NCBI GenBank assembly: GCA_030429565.1
Contig: JAUIFE010000004.1
Coordinates: forward strand, 346,848-410,847
Origin: Holophagae bacterium
GTDB lineage: Bacteria > Acidobacteriota > Holophagae > Acanthopleuribacterales > Acanthopleuribacteraceae
DNA length: 64,000 nucleotides
Direction: 5' to 3'
In this document: positions 1 to 9,316 of the stretch, piece by piece
Layout of the letters: each line of letters begins with the position of its first letter
Numbering within the stretch: the first letter of the stretch is position 1
Notes under the pieces: generated by a model
What the model was told of the DNA's origin: nothing
The model's database searches: none
What the model saw: only the letters and a program-made list of their open reading frames with translations
Position numbers and translations under genes: made by a program

Positions 1-98
1 TTTGTGGTCGGAGTACAGTTATCGTTTTCAAATGATGGACGAGCACTTTTTATCCGAAAAGTTCTTCGACGAGTTTGGCCGCGTCTTTCTTCATCGCC

Positions 99-1100
99 TC
101 AACGAGATTGTTTAGCCGTCGCTGTTCCTAGCAGCGTTGCCACCGCGTTGATCGCCGTTTGCCGGCGTGCCGCCCAATCGCCGCGAATGACGACATAGGG
201 TAAACCCTCGCGTTCCAGTAATGCTTGGCAGGCGGCGAAGAATTCGCGGCGCTGTTCCGGCAAGTAACGCACCTTGTCGGCAACCCAAGGCACGTCCACG
301 TCAGTCAGCAAATACAGATCAGCCGATAGGTCGGCGGCCCACGCCGGAATGGCCGGGTCGCAAGCGCCAAATAAAGCCTTGCTCCAGAGTTCCGTCGCCC
401 ATGGGTCGGTATCGCAGAAGAGCAGTCGGTGCGCTTGGGCGCATTTGCTTTCGGTTAAGGCCGCCTGCCCGCGTGCGATGGCGGGCATGTCCGTCACACG
501 GCAGGTGCCGCCACGTGTTTCCAGATAAACACGGGCGTATTCCGGCACCCACGTCGTGTTGAAATGCTCGGCTAAATCGGCGCACAAAGTACTTTTACCG
601 GTCGATTCCGGGCCGAAAACGCAGACCTTTTTTAAAAAATAGGGCTTGCAGACGTCGGTTAAATAATCCCAGTGGGCCGCCGGGTTTTGGCGGATGGCGG
701 TGGCGGAAATCGGTGTCATGCTGCGCGCTGGATCGAAGGGTATGTAGGTCGCGTCCATTTCTTCGGCCAGGCGAAAACCGTACGCTTCCGAGGCAAAAAC
801 CCAGTTAATCGGCTTGTCGACCAAGCCGCGCAAAGCCTCGCGCCACAATTTCCAGAATTGCGGATGATCGGCGGGCTGTTGCGGCATGTTTTGATGCAGG
901 TGGCGTACCTCGGCATTGGGTGCCAGTTGCTGCATCCATTGAAAACGCAGGTGGCCGTCGATGGGTTCGTCCGGCATGCTGCCGACGACGATGATCAAGT
1001 GCTCGCAGAAGGCGGCGGCGAATTCGATGAGGGCTAGGTGACCGCGATGGGGTGGCATGAATTTGCCGAGGACTAGGCCGGTGCCTTGTTTGCGCTGCAT
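99..1100 (-). CDS. nadR: NadR-like bifunctional NMN adenylyltransferase / ribosylnicotinamide kinase
   Basis: About 333 residues in the NadR two-domain order. An N-terminal nucleotidyltransferase has the HxGH signature (PHRGH, residues 17-21) and an ISxTxxR-type motif (ISATAIR, about 131-137). A C-terminal P-loop kinase has Walker A GPESTGKS (about 163-170). The family makes NMN from nicotinamide riboside and adenylates it to NAD. There is no helix-turn-helix, so this is the enzyme form and not the enterobacterial repressor form. The start at 1100 has AGGAG just upstream and lies 28 nt inside the preceding A-T-R gene, so the two are probably translationally coupled. It is the last gene of the six-gene operon. 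Whether it feeds NAD(P)H to the reductases or modifies the product is unknown. The 98 bases beyond its stop hold no gene I can support. Confidence 0.85.
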   Translation of the reverse strand: MQRKQGTGLVLGKFMPPHRGHLALIEFAAAFCEHLIIVVGSMPDEPIDGHLRFQWMQQLAPNAEVRHLHQNMPQQPADHPQFWKLWREALRGLVDKPINWVFASEAYGFRLAEEMDATYIPFDPARSMTPISATAIRQNPAAHWDYLTDVCKPYFLKKVCVFGPESTGKSTLCADLAEHFNTTWVPEYARVYLETRGGTCRVTDMPAIARGQAALTESKCAQAHRLLFCDTDPWATELWSKALFGACDPAIPAWAADLSADLYLLTDVDVPWVADKVRYLPEQRREFFAACQALLEREGLPYVVIRGDWAARRQTAINAVATLLGTATAKQSR

Positions 1101-4003
1101 GAGGACTCCTGTCGTGCTTCGTTTGATGTGTGGGTGCTGATCAGCGGATCGAGCAAGGTGGGCGCGTCCCAAGCGTATTGCGCCAATTCTGGGTGGGCGG
1201 CAAAGGTGGCGTCGACACCGTAATCCAAGCCCGTGCTACAGAACAAGCGCGCACGGTGATTGGCGGTCGCCGTCGTCATTTCCCCAATCAGCGTGCGTTG
1301 CAGCGGGTTCAACGATGGTGCTTGTTCTAAATGTTCGGCGAAGGTACGTGCGTCAACGGCGGTACGGACGACACCGGCTTCGATTAAGTGCCGGCACAGG
1401 GTCGCGGCACTGACGGCGCAGGGATTGGCAAGGTGAATCGTCGCCAATCCTTTTCCGCGATGGTCGCGTTTCATCAAGGTCCGAAACAGCGCGGCGGCGG
1501 CGATGCTCGCGGTTAGGTCAAAGCTCATGTCCGGCGGATCGACGGGAACCACACCTAAGGTTCGCAGGCCGTTGCAAAGCTGGGTCACCAAGTGGTCTGG
1601 CGCATGGCAGTCGAGCAAACCGAGCCGAAGCAGCGCGCCATGCACCCCGCTTGCGCGAATCACCGCTTCACCGGCCCATTTGGTTGCGGCATAGGCGTTG
1701 CTGAAAACAGCGTCGTCGGCGATTGGGGTTTGGGCGGACACGCGGCCACGACAGTTAGGTAGGGCGGGGAACAGGGCCAAGGTACTCGCGTAAATCAAAC
1801 TGGCACCACGACGACGGCACCAGTTAGCCAGGTGACGGGAGCCGTCGACATGGTTGTGCCACTGCTGCTCAAAGGTAAAACCTTCCCCTGGCAACGCACC
1901 GAGATGCACAATCCCACCGCAGTTTTGTTCGAATCGCGCGAAATCGGCGCGCGCCATGCCCAAGTCCGGTTGCGTGTAATCACCGTGGAAAACGCGTACT
2001 CGGCGGGCGAAAGCCGCACTCAAGCCGTGTTGTGCCGCCCAACGCGACCAAACGGCGTTGGCCGCCTCGGCGCTGGGCGCGCGCTGCAGCAGCCACAATT
2101 CACGCTGATCTTTTCTTATCAGGTGTTCCACCAATATTTGTCCAAAACGTCCGCGTGCGCCGGTGATCAACCAAGGCTGACTAGCGGACATGCGCGGGTC
2201 AATGGCCCGGCTTTGTGGTCGTCGGTATTCGTGCTCAAGGCGTTGCCTCAGCGCCGATACGCGATAACCGTCAGGGGTTTTGGTTGGTTGTGCCAAAGCC
2301 GCCGCCAGCCGTGTCGGCGTCCGTGTGTCGTACAGCAATCGCAAGGGGATGTGAACCTGGTGGCGCGCCGCTTCGCTTTGCAGTTGTAACGCCTTCATGC
2401 TGGTGCCGCCCAGTTCGAAGAAGTCGCCGTCGCTGTGGCCGGGAAACAAACGCCGCCACAACATTTCCAGCAGTTCGAGCACATGGCCGCTTTCTAATGC
2501 GGGCGGCTCGGTTGCAGGGGGCGGCTGCGAAACCATCGCACGCACGGCTTGCATGTCGGTTTTACCGGTTGCCGTGGTGGGCCAATGCTCACAAAAAAGG
2601 AACCGACGCGGGATCATCCAATCGGGAAGCAGGTCGGCTAGGTCCCGCTGCAGTTTGGTTTGGTTAATCCGGCCGTTTGCTTGAATAACAGCCGTCAGGT
2701 GTTGTGCTGCGTCGGCCAAAACCAAAGCCTGAACGACGCCGGCGAGGTCGCACAAAACTCGCTCGACCTCCTCGGGTGCGAGCCGTTTGCCGGCCAATTT
2801 CAGCATGCGATCCACGCGACCAATAAACACAAAACGGCCGTCTGGATGACGATGAACGAGGTCACCAGTGCGATACCAGCGTTTTTTATCAATGCAACAA
2901 AACTGTTGCGCCGTTGCGTTTGGTTGGTTTAAGTAACCTAATGCAAGCTGGTTACCTGCAATTAAAAGCTCGCCCCGCTCGGTTCCCTCGAGGTGTATCT
3001 TCAATGCGTCGTTTTTGTTGCACAAGCGGTATTCGAGCTGAGGAAACGGCTTGCCAATGCTGCCTTCGACGATGTTGTGTGGGTCGATGACCTCGCTGCT
3101 GGTGCAAATCGTGGCTTCGGTAGGGCCGTATACACAGACCACGCGCCGCGTTTGTGCCCAGGCGCGCACCACCGCCGGCGCACACACCGCGCCGCCGTAG
3201 ACAACGGTCTGTAAGCAGGGCGGCGCTTTGGTCGGGTCTAGGAAGGGTAACAAGGCCGGTGGCAGGTCGGCGTGGGTGATGCAGCGGCTTGCGATTAGGT
3301 CCAAAAGCGTTGCATCCCGGGGTAGGTTGGAACTCGGTTCCATCACCAAAGCGGCACCCGCCAGCAGGGTTGTGCCCAAGTCGGAGAGGGCGGCGTCGAA
3401 ACAGAGCGAGAGATAGGCCAGGTTCCGGCTGGTTTCGGTTAGCTCAAAATCCACGATCTGCTGGTCTAGCATTGGCAACAGGCCGTCGAAACCGATCATC
3501 ACCCCTTTTGGTCGTCCCGAACTGCCGGAAGTGTAAACCACATAAGCCACGCCGGCGGCGCTAACCGGCGCTAATGCCTGCGCGGCTGTTGGTGGATCGA
3601 GCAAGCGAATGTTGTTCGCTCCTTCGGCCGTCGTTTGTCGCATGAAGGGTGCATGTTCGGTCAGGGTAAAGTCGGCGATTGGCTGTAACTCTGCGAAAAA
3701 TTGTGCCAATCGCGGCGGCGGCGTTTCGGCGTCAATCGGTGCAAAGGCCACACCCGCCAACCAGCAGCCGAGCACCGCCACCGGCCAAGCCGGGCTGTGG
3801 GTGACACGCAGCGCCACAATCGGTGGCTGCGTCTCCGCTTCGGCTTGGTTGCCCACCAGTGCGGCAAAACCCTCGGCGGCGGCCCACAGTTGGTCGTGGG
3901 TTAGCAGGGTTTCGCCACGCCACACCACCGCCGGCCGCGATCCGTGTTGGTCGACGACGGCGCGGTAACGCGCGAGCAGCGGGTGTCGCTCGAAACGATT
4001 CAT
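1073..4003 (-). CDS. Stand-alone NRPS-like protein: adenylation - carrier - thioester reductase
   Basis: 976 residues. The adenylation domain (about 1-490) has A3 YTSGSSGRPKG (157-167), A5 VYGPTEAT (291-298), A7 YRTGD (377-381), the A8 region around 395-412 and the A10 lysine in TGKTD (479-483). The carrier domain has LGGTS with the phosphopantetheine serine near 535. The C-terminal reductase (about 608-970) has the NAD(P)-binding GARGRFG (615-621), a YAS serine (738-740) and YAATK (771-775). This is the Lys2/carboxylic-acid-reductase plan: activate an acid, load it on the carrier, release it as aldehyde or alcohol with NAD(P)H. FDA at 202-204 keeps the Asp that normally binds an amino acid's amino group, so an amino acid substrate is likely. 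The start overlaps the oxygenase stop as ATGA. Confidence 0.9.
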   Translation of the reverse strand: MNRFERHPLLARYRAVVDQHGSRPAVVWRGETLLTHDQLWAAAEGFAALVGNQAEAETQPPIVALRVTHSPAWPVAVLGCWLAGVAFAPIDAETPPPRLAQFFAELQPIADFTLTEHAPFMRQTTAEGANNIRLLDPPTAAQALAPVSAAGVAYVVYTSGSSGRPKGVMIGFDGLLPMLDQQIVDFELTETSRNLAYLSLCFDAALSDLGTTLLAGAALVMEPSSNLPRDATLLDLIASRCITHADLPPALLPFLDPTKAPPCLQTVVYGGAVCAPAVVRAWAQTRRVVCVYGPTEATICTSSEVIDPHNIVEGSIGKPFPQLEYRLCNKNDALKIHLEGTERGELLIAGNQLALGYLNQPNATAQQFCCIDKKRWYRTGDLVHRHPDGRFVFIGRVDRMLKLAGKRLAPEEVERVLCDLAGVVQALVLADAAQHLTAVIQANGRINQTKLQRDLADLLPDWMIPRRFLFCEHWPTTATGKTDMQAVRAMVSQPPPATEPPALESGHVLELLEMLWRRLFPGHSDGDFFELGGTSMKALQLQSEAARHQVHIPLRLLYDTRTPTRLAAALAQPTKTPDGYRVSALRQRLEHEYRRPQSRAIDPRMSASQPWLITGARGRFGQILVEHLIRKDQRELWLLQRAPSAEAANAVWSRWAAQHGLSAAFARRVRVFHGDYTQPDLGMARADFARFEQNCGGIVHLGALPGEGFTFEQQWHNHVDGSRHLANWCRRRGASLIYASTLALFPALPNCRGRVSAQTPIADDAVFSNAYAATKWAGEAVIRASGVHGALLRLGLLDCHAPDHLVTQLCNGLRTLGVVPVDPPDMSFDLTASIAAAALFRTLMKRDHRGKGLATIHLANPCAVSAATLCRHLIEAGVVRTAVDARTFAEHLEQAPSLNPLQRTLIGEMTTATANHRARLFCSTGLDYGVDATFAAHPELAQYAWDAPTLLDPLISTHTSNEARQESSCSANKAPA

Positions 4004-4881
4004 CGCGTGTGTTCCTGTAAGTTGTCCAAACGCAGGTGGTCGGCGTAGGTCGAGCCGCGCGATCGATCGTCGACATTGGGCGCGCCGGTGCCGGCATGGT
4101 GGTCGGCCTCATGCACCGTGCGAAAATCGATGCTAAATCGCGTGCGCCCCTGATCGTGACACAAGGTGCGGTGCAAATGGGCGCCGGCAAACACGATTAA
4201 ATCGCCCGGTTCGGCCACCACCGGCAAGATTGTCTCAGGCGCGATGGTTTGTTGCAGTTTGGGATAAGCCGCCGGCTCGTCGGCCTTTTGGTTTTGCCAG
4301 CCGATTTTTTTGTCCCAATTGCGTTTGACCCAACTATGATAAGCAAAAATCTCGGAGTTGTTGGCGACCGGTTTGGCGAAGTATTCCGGGTAAAACTCAA
4401 AGGATTCGGCCGCCTCGGTGCGGTGCAAGGCCAGCCACCAGGTCAATTGGCCATGCGGGTTGGCGTACCAGGTATCGCGGTGTGGATAATACACCGGCGC
4501 GGCTTGCGGTAATTGGTAACCACCGTCTGTCACCACCCGCAAGCGCATGGGATCGACGCGGTTTTGCTTGGGAACAAAGCCGTGTTCGGCCAACAGCGCT
4601 GCGATCATGTGGTGGTACCGCGGTTCACTGTAGAAACGCCGGCGCAAGACGCCGATCTCGCGGTAATAAGCGTCGTTATCCAGCGCGAACTGTGCCAAGC
4701 GCGGGTCGTCGCCCCAGGCCGCGAAATGGGTCGTGACCTCGTTGTACAAGGCCGTTGCCATGGCTTTGCTTTGCGTCGTGGCGGGGAAGTGGTATAAGGC
4801 CCCTTGGTACAGGCTCCGTCGCGTTTGTTCGTGGTCGGCGGGGAAGTGGGAAGCAAAAGCTTCGGGGATCACGGTTTTCAC
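4000..4881 (-). CDS. Putative Fe(II)/2-oxoglutarate-dependent oxygenase
   Basis: 293 residues, cytoplasmic, with no signal peptide. The likely metal facial triad is H134-x-D136 (YPHRD) and a distal His at 235 or 237 (GAHLH), followed by R248 as the candidate 2-oxoglutarate carboxylate ligand (TRFSID). The motif order and spacing fit the phytanoyl-CoA dioxygenase/JmjC-like double-stranded beta-helix families, but I cannot name a closer family. It sits between the methyltransferase and the A-T-R gene with ATGA overlaps on both sides. It probably hydroxylates or otherwise oxidises the amino acid or product of this operon. Assignment to the oxygenase superfamily is inferred from the triad and context. 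Confidence 0.65.
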   Translation of the reverse strand: MKTVIPEAFASHFPADHEQTRRSLYQGALYHFPATTQSKAMATALYNEVTTHFAAWGDDPRLAQFALDNDAYYREIGVLRRRFYSEPRYHHMIAALLAEHGFVPKQNRVDPMRLRVVTDGGYQLPQAAPVYYPHRDTWYANPHGQLTWWLALHRTEAAESFEFYPEYFAKPVANNSEIFAYHSWVKRNWDKKIGWQNQKADEPAAYPKLQQTIAPETILPVVAEPGDLIVFAGAHLHRTLCHDQGRTRFSIDFRTVHEADHHAGTGAPNVDDRSRGSTYADHLRLDNLQEHTR

Positions 4882-5654
4882 GCCACCCTCCCCACCGCCA
4901 AACAGCGCGCGTCAGCGCTTCCCAGCGGCCGACCCGAGGGCGCGGCCAGCAAACGCACATCGATAAAGCCGGCGCGTTCCATCTGCAGACGGAGTTCGTG
5001 CGGTAGGTAAAGGCGTACCTGGGTGTCCACTTCGCGGCGTGCCCCGTCCGGCGCGAAAATGGTCCAGCGTTGCAACAGCGCGCCGGCGTGCAAGTCAAGC
5101 GTGCTTTCGCGCACCACCAGCCAGGTGCCGTCCGCCAGCGTTTTGCGCCGCGTGAGGACCGCCTGGAAATCACGCAACAAACACACCATGTTAGGGAATT
5201 CGACGACGTAACGCGCTCCTGGCTTCAGTGCTTGCCGTGCCGCGCTTAACATGCGCAGATGGTCGTCTTCATCGAGTCCGTTGCCGAAGCTGGTCCCCCA
5301 GTTATAGCCGCCGTCGGCCATTTTGGGCGGCACGTAATCGCGCGCATCGGCGGCAACAAAAACCGCAGGCAGCACCTCGTCGCGCGCTTTTGCCGCCGCT
5401 TGCTGAATGTAACCTTCGGCTTGGTCGACCCCGAACACCGCGAAGCCACGTCGCGCCAGCGCCAATCCTTGGCTGCCCGTGCCGCAGCATTGGTCGAACA
5501 ACGTCGCGCCGGGTTGAACCTCCAGCAGCTCGGTTAAGCAGTCAATTTCCCGTTCGAGTCGGCTCGCGTCCGGGCGTTCTAGAAAAATTTCGCCAATGGG
5601 TCTGTCATAGAGCGTTTGCCACCAGGCGGCGGTGGGGCTTTCAGTTGCGGTCAT
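4878..5654 (-). CDS. SAM-dependent class I methyltransferase
   Basis: 258 residues from the ATG at 5654. This ATG overlaps the asnB stop as ATGA, which decides it over the longer open frame upstream. Motif I is LFDQCCGTGSQG (about 52-63), followed by the acidic VFGVDQ end of strand 2 and a later NWGTSFGNG segment. The carboxyl part has the usual seven-stranded Rossmann layout with YVVEFPN as motif III-like strand. The family transfers a methyl group from SAM to small molecules. Target unknown; the operon context suggests O- or N-methylation of the A-T-R product or its precursor. The stop overlaps the next start by 4 nt. Confidence 0.82.
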   Translation of the reverse strand: MTATESPTAAWWQTLYDRPIGEIFLERPDASRLEREIDCLTELLEVQPGATLFDQCCGTGSQGLALARRGFAVFGVDQAEGYIQQAAAKARDEVLPAVFVAADARDYVPPKMADGGYNWGTSFGNGLDEDDHLRMLSAARQALKPGARYVVEFPNMVCLLRDFQAVLTRRKTLADGTWLVVRESTLDLHAGALLQRWTIFAPDGARREVDTQVRLYLPHELRLQMERAGFIDVRLLAAPSGRPLGSADARCLAVGRVA

Positions 5655-7546
5655 GCGCCTTCCTCCGGGTTGAGATGCTTTTGCAGGGCGTGCAGCGATA
5701 ACAGGGTTAACAGGATTGGGTCGTAACATTTGTGGTCGGCCTCTTGCCAGGACTGTCGTGCTTCCAGCAAGGCCGCGACCGCAGCGTGGTTGAAGCAGGG
5801 GATGTTCTTGAAATGGGTATCGCGCAGGTTGTCGTAAAGTCGGCTGTTGACGTCGGCGGTGTTGGTAAGCAAGGGCGGCGCCACGAAGGGATGTTTGCGC
5901 CGCGTGGTGATGGCTTGTGGTAAGCGTGCGCACATCAACCGGCGCAGGATGTGTTTTTCTTCGAGTTGCGGGGTGTCGCCGGCAAGGTGGTGAATTTTTT
6001 GGTTGAGCGGCAGGCGTTGGACCACGCGCCATAAGTCGGTATCGAGGAAAGGTGGGCGACCTTCAATGCCGAACGCCGCCTCGCAGCCGTCACCCAGGGT
6101 TTTGAGGATGTACTGCGGCAAAGCCGAGGCCGTCCATAGTGCGGCCGCTTGTTCGGGGTGTGACAGGTTGCGCGGCGCCTGCGCGGCGACGGCATCGAGC
6201 CAACGCTTCAGCGGGCGGCCGTCGTCGTGAAAGTCAGGTCGCAACAACGCCTGTGCGCGTCGGCCCATGCCCGCTTTGGCGCGTAGCCAGGTTGGGATGA
6301 AACCCATGCGCTGTTCGACCGGCGCCAGGTCGAGCATCGCGCCCGCCGGCATCATCAAACCGCGCGACGCCGCGTTGGCGCCGATCAAAGCGTCGTCGAC
6401 GCCGTTTTGCCGACACCAATCGACGCGCAGAAACGGGTAACCCAGCAGCGTTTCGTCGGCGCCTTCGCCGCTGAGCGCGACCTTGTAACCGGCATGGTTG
6501 ATGCGTTGATTGAGCAAATACTTGGCGGGTAGGTGACCGTTCACCGCCAAACCTTCGGTCGCCACCACCGCCGCTTCCAGGTTGTCGAGCAGGGTTTCGC
6601 GATTCAAAAACAAAGCGTCCAAAGTCGTGCCGAACCGGCTGGCCACGTTCTGCGCTAAGTTGACCTCGTCGTAGGCCGCATCGTCAAACGAAACGGTAAA
6701 TGCCGCCGGTGTCGACCCTTCCTCGGCGGCCAACGCCAAAATGGAACTCGAATCGAGGCCGCCGCTCAAATGGCAAGCGACCGGTACTTCGGCGCGCAAA
6801 CGCCGGCGCACGGCCTGGCGCACGGCTGATTCAAACAAAGCCGCCGCCTCGTCGGCATCGGTGAATGGCGCTGATTCGGGTTGGTGCCACCAGCGTTGCA
6901 GCCGCGTGCGGCCGTGTTCGTGGATGAGCAAATGACCCGGCGGCACTTGTTGCACTCCGGCGAACAGGGTTTCCTCCGGCAGTAGATACTGCCACAGCAA
7001 GGCCTGGCGCAAACCCGTGTGCGACCAGCGCACCGGCACGCCCAACGCGAACAAAGCACCGGCATTAGACGCCAAACTCAGGACGCCGTCGTGTTCGGCG
7101 TAACACAGCGGTTTCACGCCAAAGGCGTCGCGACCCGCCAAAAGTTTCTGCTCGCGATTGTCCCACAACACAAAAGCAAATTCGCCGCGCAGGTGTTCGA
7201 CACAGGCCGCGCCCTGGCGTTCGTAAAGGTGTAACAGCAGTTCGCTGTCGCTGTGCGTGCGAAATACGGCGCCGCTTGCGGTTAATTGACGGCGAATGGC
7301 GAGATCGTCGTAAAACTCGCCGTTTACGACGGCCCACACATCCCGTCCCGGCAAATGCAAGGGCTGGTGACCGTCGGCCACACCCACAATCGCCAAACGC
7401 GTGTGCCCCAGCGCCACGCGTCCGTCGGGTGTGGTCATGGCGCCCGCATCATCGGGCCCGCGCGGCGCCAAAACGCGTAAGGCCGGCGTCAAACGGGCCT
7501 GGGTTAACCGGCCCAAGCGGTCAAGGGAAGCGACAATGCCGCACAT
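5651..7546 (-). CDS. asnB: Glutamine-hydrolysing asparagine synthetase (AsnB type)
   Basis: 631 residues, normal for the family. It begins MCGIV, so Cys2 is the class II glutaminase nucleophile. RGPDD (about 29-33), NGEFY (75-79) and the GRDAFGVKPL segment (138-147) complete the glutaminase half. The ATP pyrophosphatase half has SGGLDSSS (261-268). The family amidates an acyl-adenylated carboxylate with ammonia from glutamine. AsnB homologues are common in biosynthetic clusters, where they form amides or lactams, so the substrate may be the pathway intermediate and not aspartate. It lies 23 nt downstream of the dehydrogenase, and its stop overlaps the methyltransferase start. Confidence 0.93.
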   Translation of the reverse strand: MCGIVASLDRLGRLTQARLTPALRVLAPRGPDDAGAMTTPDGRVALGHTRLAIVGVADGHQPLHLPGRDVWAVVNGEFYDDLAIRRQLTASGAVFRTHSDSELLLHLYERQGAACVEHLRGEFAFVLWDNREQKLLAGRDAFGVKPLCYAEHDGVLSLASNAGALFALGVPVRWSHTGLRQALLWQYLLPEETLFAGVQQVPPGHLLIHEHGRTRLQRWWHQPESAPFTDADEAAALFESAVRQAVRRRLRAEVPVACHLSGGLDSSSILALAAEEGSTPAAFTVSFDDAAYDEVNLAQNVASRFGTTLDALFLNRETLLDNLEAAVVATEGLAVNGHLPAKYLLNQRINHAGYKVALSGEGADETLLGYPFLRVDWCRQNGVDDALIGANAASRGLMMPAGAMLDLAPVEQRMGFIPTWLRAKAGMGRRAQALLRPDFHDDGRPLKRWLDAVAAQAPRNLSHPEQAAALWTASALPQYILKTLGDGCEAAFGIEGRPPFLDTDLWRVVQRLPLNQKIHHLAGDTPQLEEKHILRRLMCARLPQAITTRRKHPFVAPPLLTNTADVNSRLYDNLRDTHFKNIPCFNHAAVAALLEARQSWQEADHKCYDPILLTLLSLHALQKHLNPEEGA

Positions 7547-7569
7547 GGTTCACCACCGTCTCGAGTCGA

Positions 7570-8547
7570 TTATTCGGGTAAGGTTTGATCGAGAAACACC
7601 TTGCGTTTCTCGCCGCCGCTCGCACGCGCAAAGGCTTCTTCAAAGCGGGCCAGGGAATAGGCCGGCCCCAGCAGCGCTTCCAATGAAAAACGCGGATCCG
7701 CAACCAATTCAGCCGCGCGCGTGAACGAACCGTAGCGGCAGGCTTTGAGCGTGATCGATTTGGCGACCAAAGCCGCGACATCAACGTGAAGCGGCGCCAA
7801 ATGGCGACTTTTCAAAACCAAACAACCGCCTGGCCGCAACACGCGAATGATCTCGCTGAGAACCGGCGCGTTTAAGTCGCTTTCAACGGCAAAGTCGAAG
7901 CGGTTGGCCGGCAAATTGGCAACATCCTCGCCCGCACAGGTTTCCAAGTGGCGAAAACCAAAGCGCTGCAGAATGCGCATGGTCAGCCCAATAATGCGAT
8001 TGCGGCCGACCAATAAAATGCGACTGCTCGTTTGAAAATCGGCACTAAGCACGCCGAGGGCGGCCGCCAATGGTTCGAAATAGGCGCGCCGCAATGGATC
8101 GAGTGCAGCCGGGATCGCGACGATGTGTGCTTGTGGTAACAGGACCTGATCGGCAAAACAGCCATCGCCGTCGATGCCGAGAAATCCGGGCTTAAAACAG
8201 AGATGGCGGTCGCCGTCGCGACAAGCGCGGCACGTTTGACACGACATCAACGGGTTAATCGCAACCCGTGTGCCTTCAGTGAACGTGCTGTCGGGACCGG
8301 CCGCCATCACCACAGCGGCCGCCTCGTGACCCAACACGCGACCTTCGGGCAAGGTGATTTCACCGCGTACGGCGGCGAGGTCGGTACGGCAAATCGCCGC
8401 CGCCTCAATGCGCACCAAAATCTGATCGCCGTCAGGAGCAGAAAGGTCACGCTGCTCCAAACGGGCCTGACCGTCGCGCCAAACCACCGCCGTTTGGCGT
8501 AAATCGAGGGTGGAACCAAGAGCGTTGATGCGGGGTTGGAATGTCAT
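7570..8547 (-). CDS. Zinc-type medium-chain alcohol dehydrogenase
   Basis: 325 residues from ATG 8547, which has GGAG upstream and lies about 30 nt after the predicted transcription start; an in-frame ATG at 8586 falls inside the promoter. Catalytic zinc residues are C53 (AAAICRTD) and GHE at 73-75; structural zinc cysteines are near 103, 106, 109 and 117. The cofactor-binding loop reads VGRNRIIG and not the usual GxGxxG, so coenzyme binding may be altered. As first gene of the operon it could interconvert the aldehyde released by the A-T-R protein and its alcohol. Confidence 0.85.
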   Translation of the reverse strand: MTFQPRINALGSTLDLRQTAVVWRDGQARLEQRDLSAPDGDQILVRIEAAAICRTDLAAVRGEITLPEGRVLGHEAAAVVMAAGPDSTFTEGTRVAINPLMSCQTCRACRDGDRHLCFKPGFLGIDGDGCFADQVLLPQAHIVAIPAALDPLRRAYFEPLAAALGVLSADFQTSSRILLVGRNRIIGLTMRILQRFGFRHLETCAGEDVANLPANRFDFAVESDLNAPVLSEIIRVLRPGGCLVLKSRHLAPLHVDVAALVAKSITLKACRYGSFTRAAELVADPRFSLEALLGPAYSLARFEEAFARASGGEKRKVFLDQTLPE

Positions 8548-8579
8548 AGGCGTCTCCAAAACACGAGAATACGGTGCTG

Positions 8580-8620
8580 AATACATATTGTTGTTTTGAC
8601 ACTAAGTTGTCAAGCAACAA
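8580..8620 (-). promoter_or_regulatory. Promoter with long palindromic operator for the six-gene operon
   Basis: On the minus strand TTGACA (8613-8608) is a perfect -35 box, with a weak -10 (CAATAT, 8590-8585) 17 nt away. The -35 is the left arm of an inverted repeat TTGACA-N6-TGTCAA (8596-8613), extended by TTGTTG on both outer sides (8588-8620). A repressor bound here would cover the -35. The regulator is not identifiable in the window. Confidence 0.6.
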
Positions 8621-8683
8621 TTTGCAAAGGGTGTGCGCCGTCGCATCCCGAACTTGTATTAATCCTGTGGTGTGGGTTCCTGC

Positions 8684-9298
8684 CTAGCGGAGTGCCGCGA
8701 AGAGGAAAAGCATTTCCACCGCGATTTGGTCGGCGCGTTCGCGATAAGTGCGTGCGGCGGCGTCGCTGCCGTCGGCAACTTTGGGGTCGCAGTAGGGGAG
8801 TGGGAAACGCGCGACGGCGCCGGCCACGTGCGGACAGTGTTGGTCGGCTTCGTTGCAGGTCAGCACGGCGGCGAAATCGCGGCGTGGGTTGGGCGGGTCG
8901 TCATAGCGTTTGGAAAAGGCCGCGCTGACCGCTTCGGCCGGTGCAAAAACCACGCGATAACGCGGGTTGGCGCCGTCGCTTTCGCGCGTCACCTGAAAAC
9001 CTTGGTCTTGCAAAGCGGTGACCGCGTTGGGATGGAACGCCGTGACTTCGGTGCCGCCCGAGAAGGTATTGACGTTGGTAACACCAAACCAAGCGGCGGC
9101 GGTTTGCGCCCAAACTTGGCTCAAATGGCTGCGGCGCGAGTTGTGCGTGCAGATGAACACCAGGTTCAGCGGCAGGTTTTGGTCGTGACGTTGGCGCAGG
9201 TGATCGCCAATCGGCGTGAGTAAATGGCGCCGTTCGGCACTGAGTTGGTCACATTGGGGCAGCAAACGGGTGATAAGCGTGTCGAGTTGAGCGAGCAC
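8684..9298 (-). CDS. Low-molecular-weight phosphatase / arsenate reductase-like protein
   Basis: 204 residues with the P-loop C-x5-R: CTHNSRR, Cys50 to Arg56. The later DP (residues DPK near 170) may be the general-acid loop. The fold serves either as tyrosine phosphatase or as arsenate reductase. An N-terminal extension of about 45 residues precedes the catalytic domain. No arsenic-efflux gene is nearby, so substrate choice is open. It stands alone between the biosynthetic operon and the small-membrane-protein island. Confidence 0.8.
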   Translation of the reverse strand: MLAQLDTLITRLLPQCDQLSAERRHLLTPIGDHLRQRHDQNLPLNLVFICTHNSRRSHLSQVWAQTAAAWFGVTNVNTFSGGTEVTAFHPNAVTALQDQGFQVTRESDGANPRYRVVFAPAEAVSAAFSKRYDDPPNPRRDFAAVLTCNEADQHCPHVAGAVARFPLPYCDPKVADGSDAAARTYRERADQIAVEMLFLFAALR

Positions 9299-9316
9299 AG
9301 GACCGTCCTAAAATGA

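Noticed and set aside
1-98. Short minus frame ending near base 55 (MKKDAAKLVEELFG)
   Set aside because: Protein-like but only 14 codons after a start and overlapping the nadR end; too short to support.
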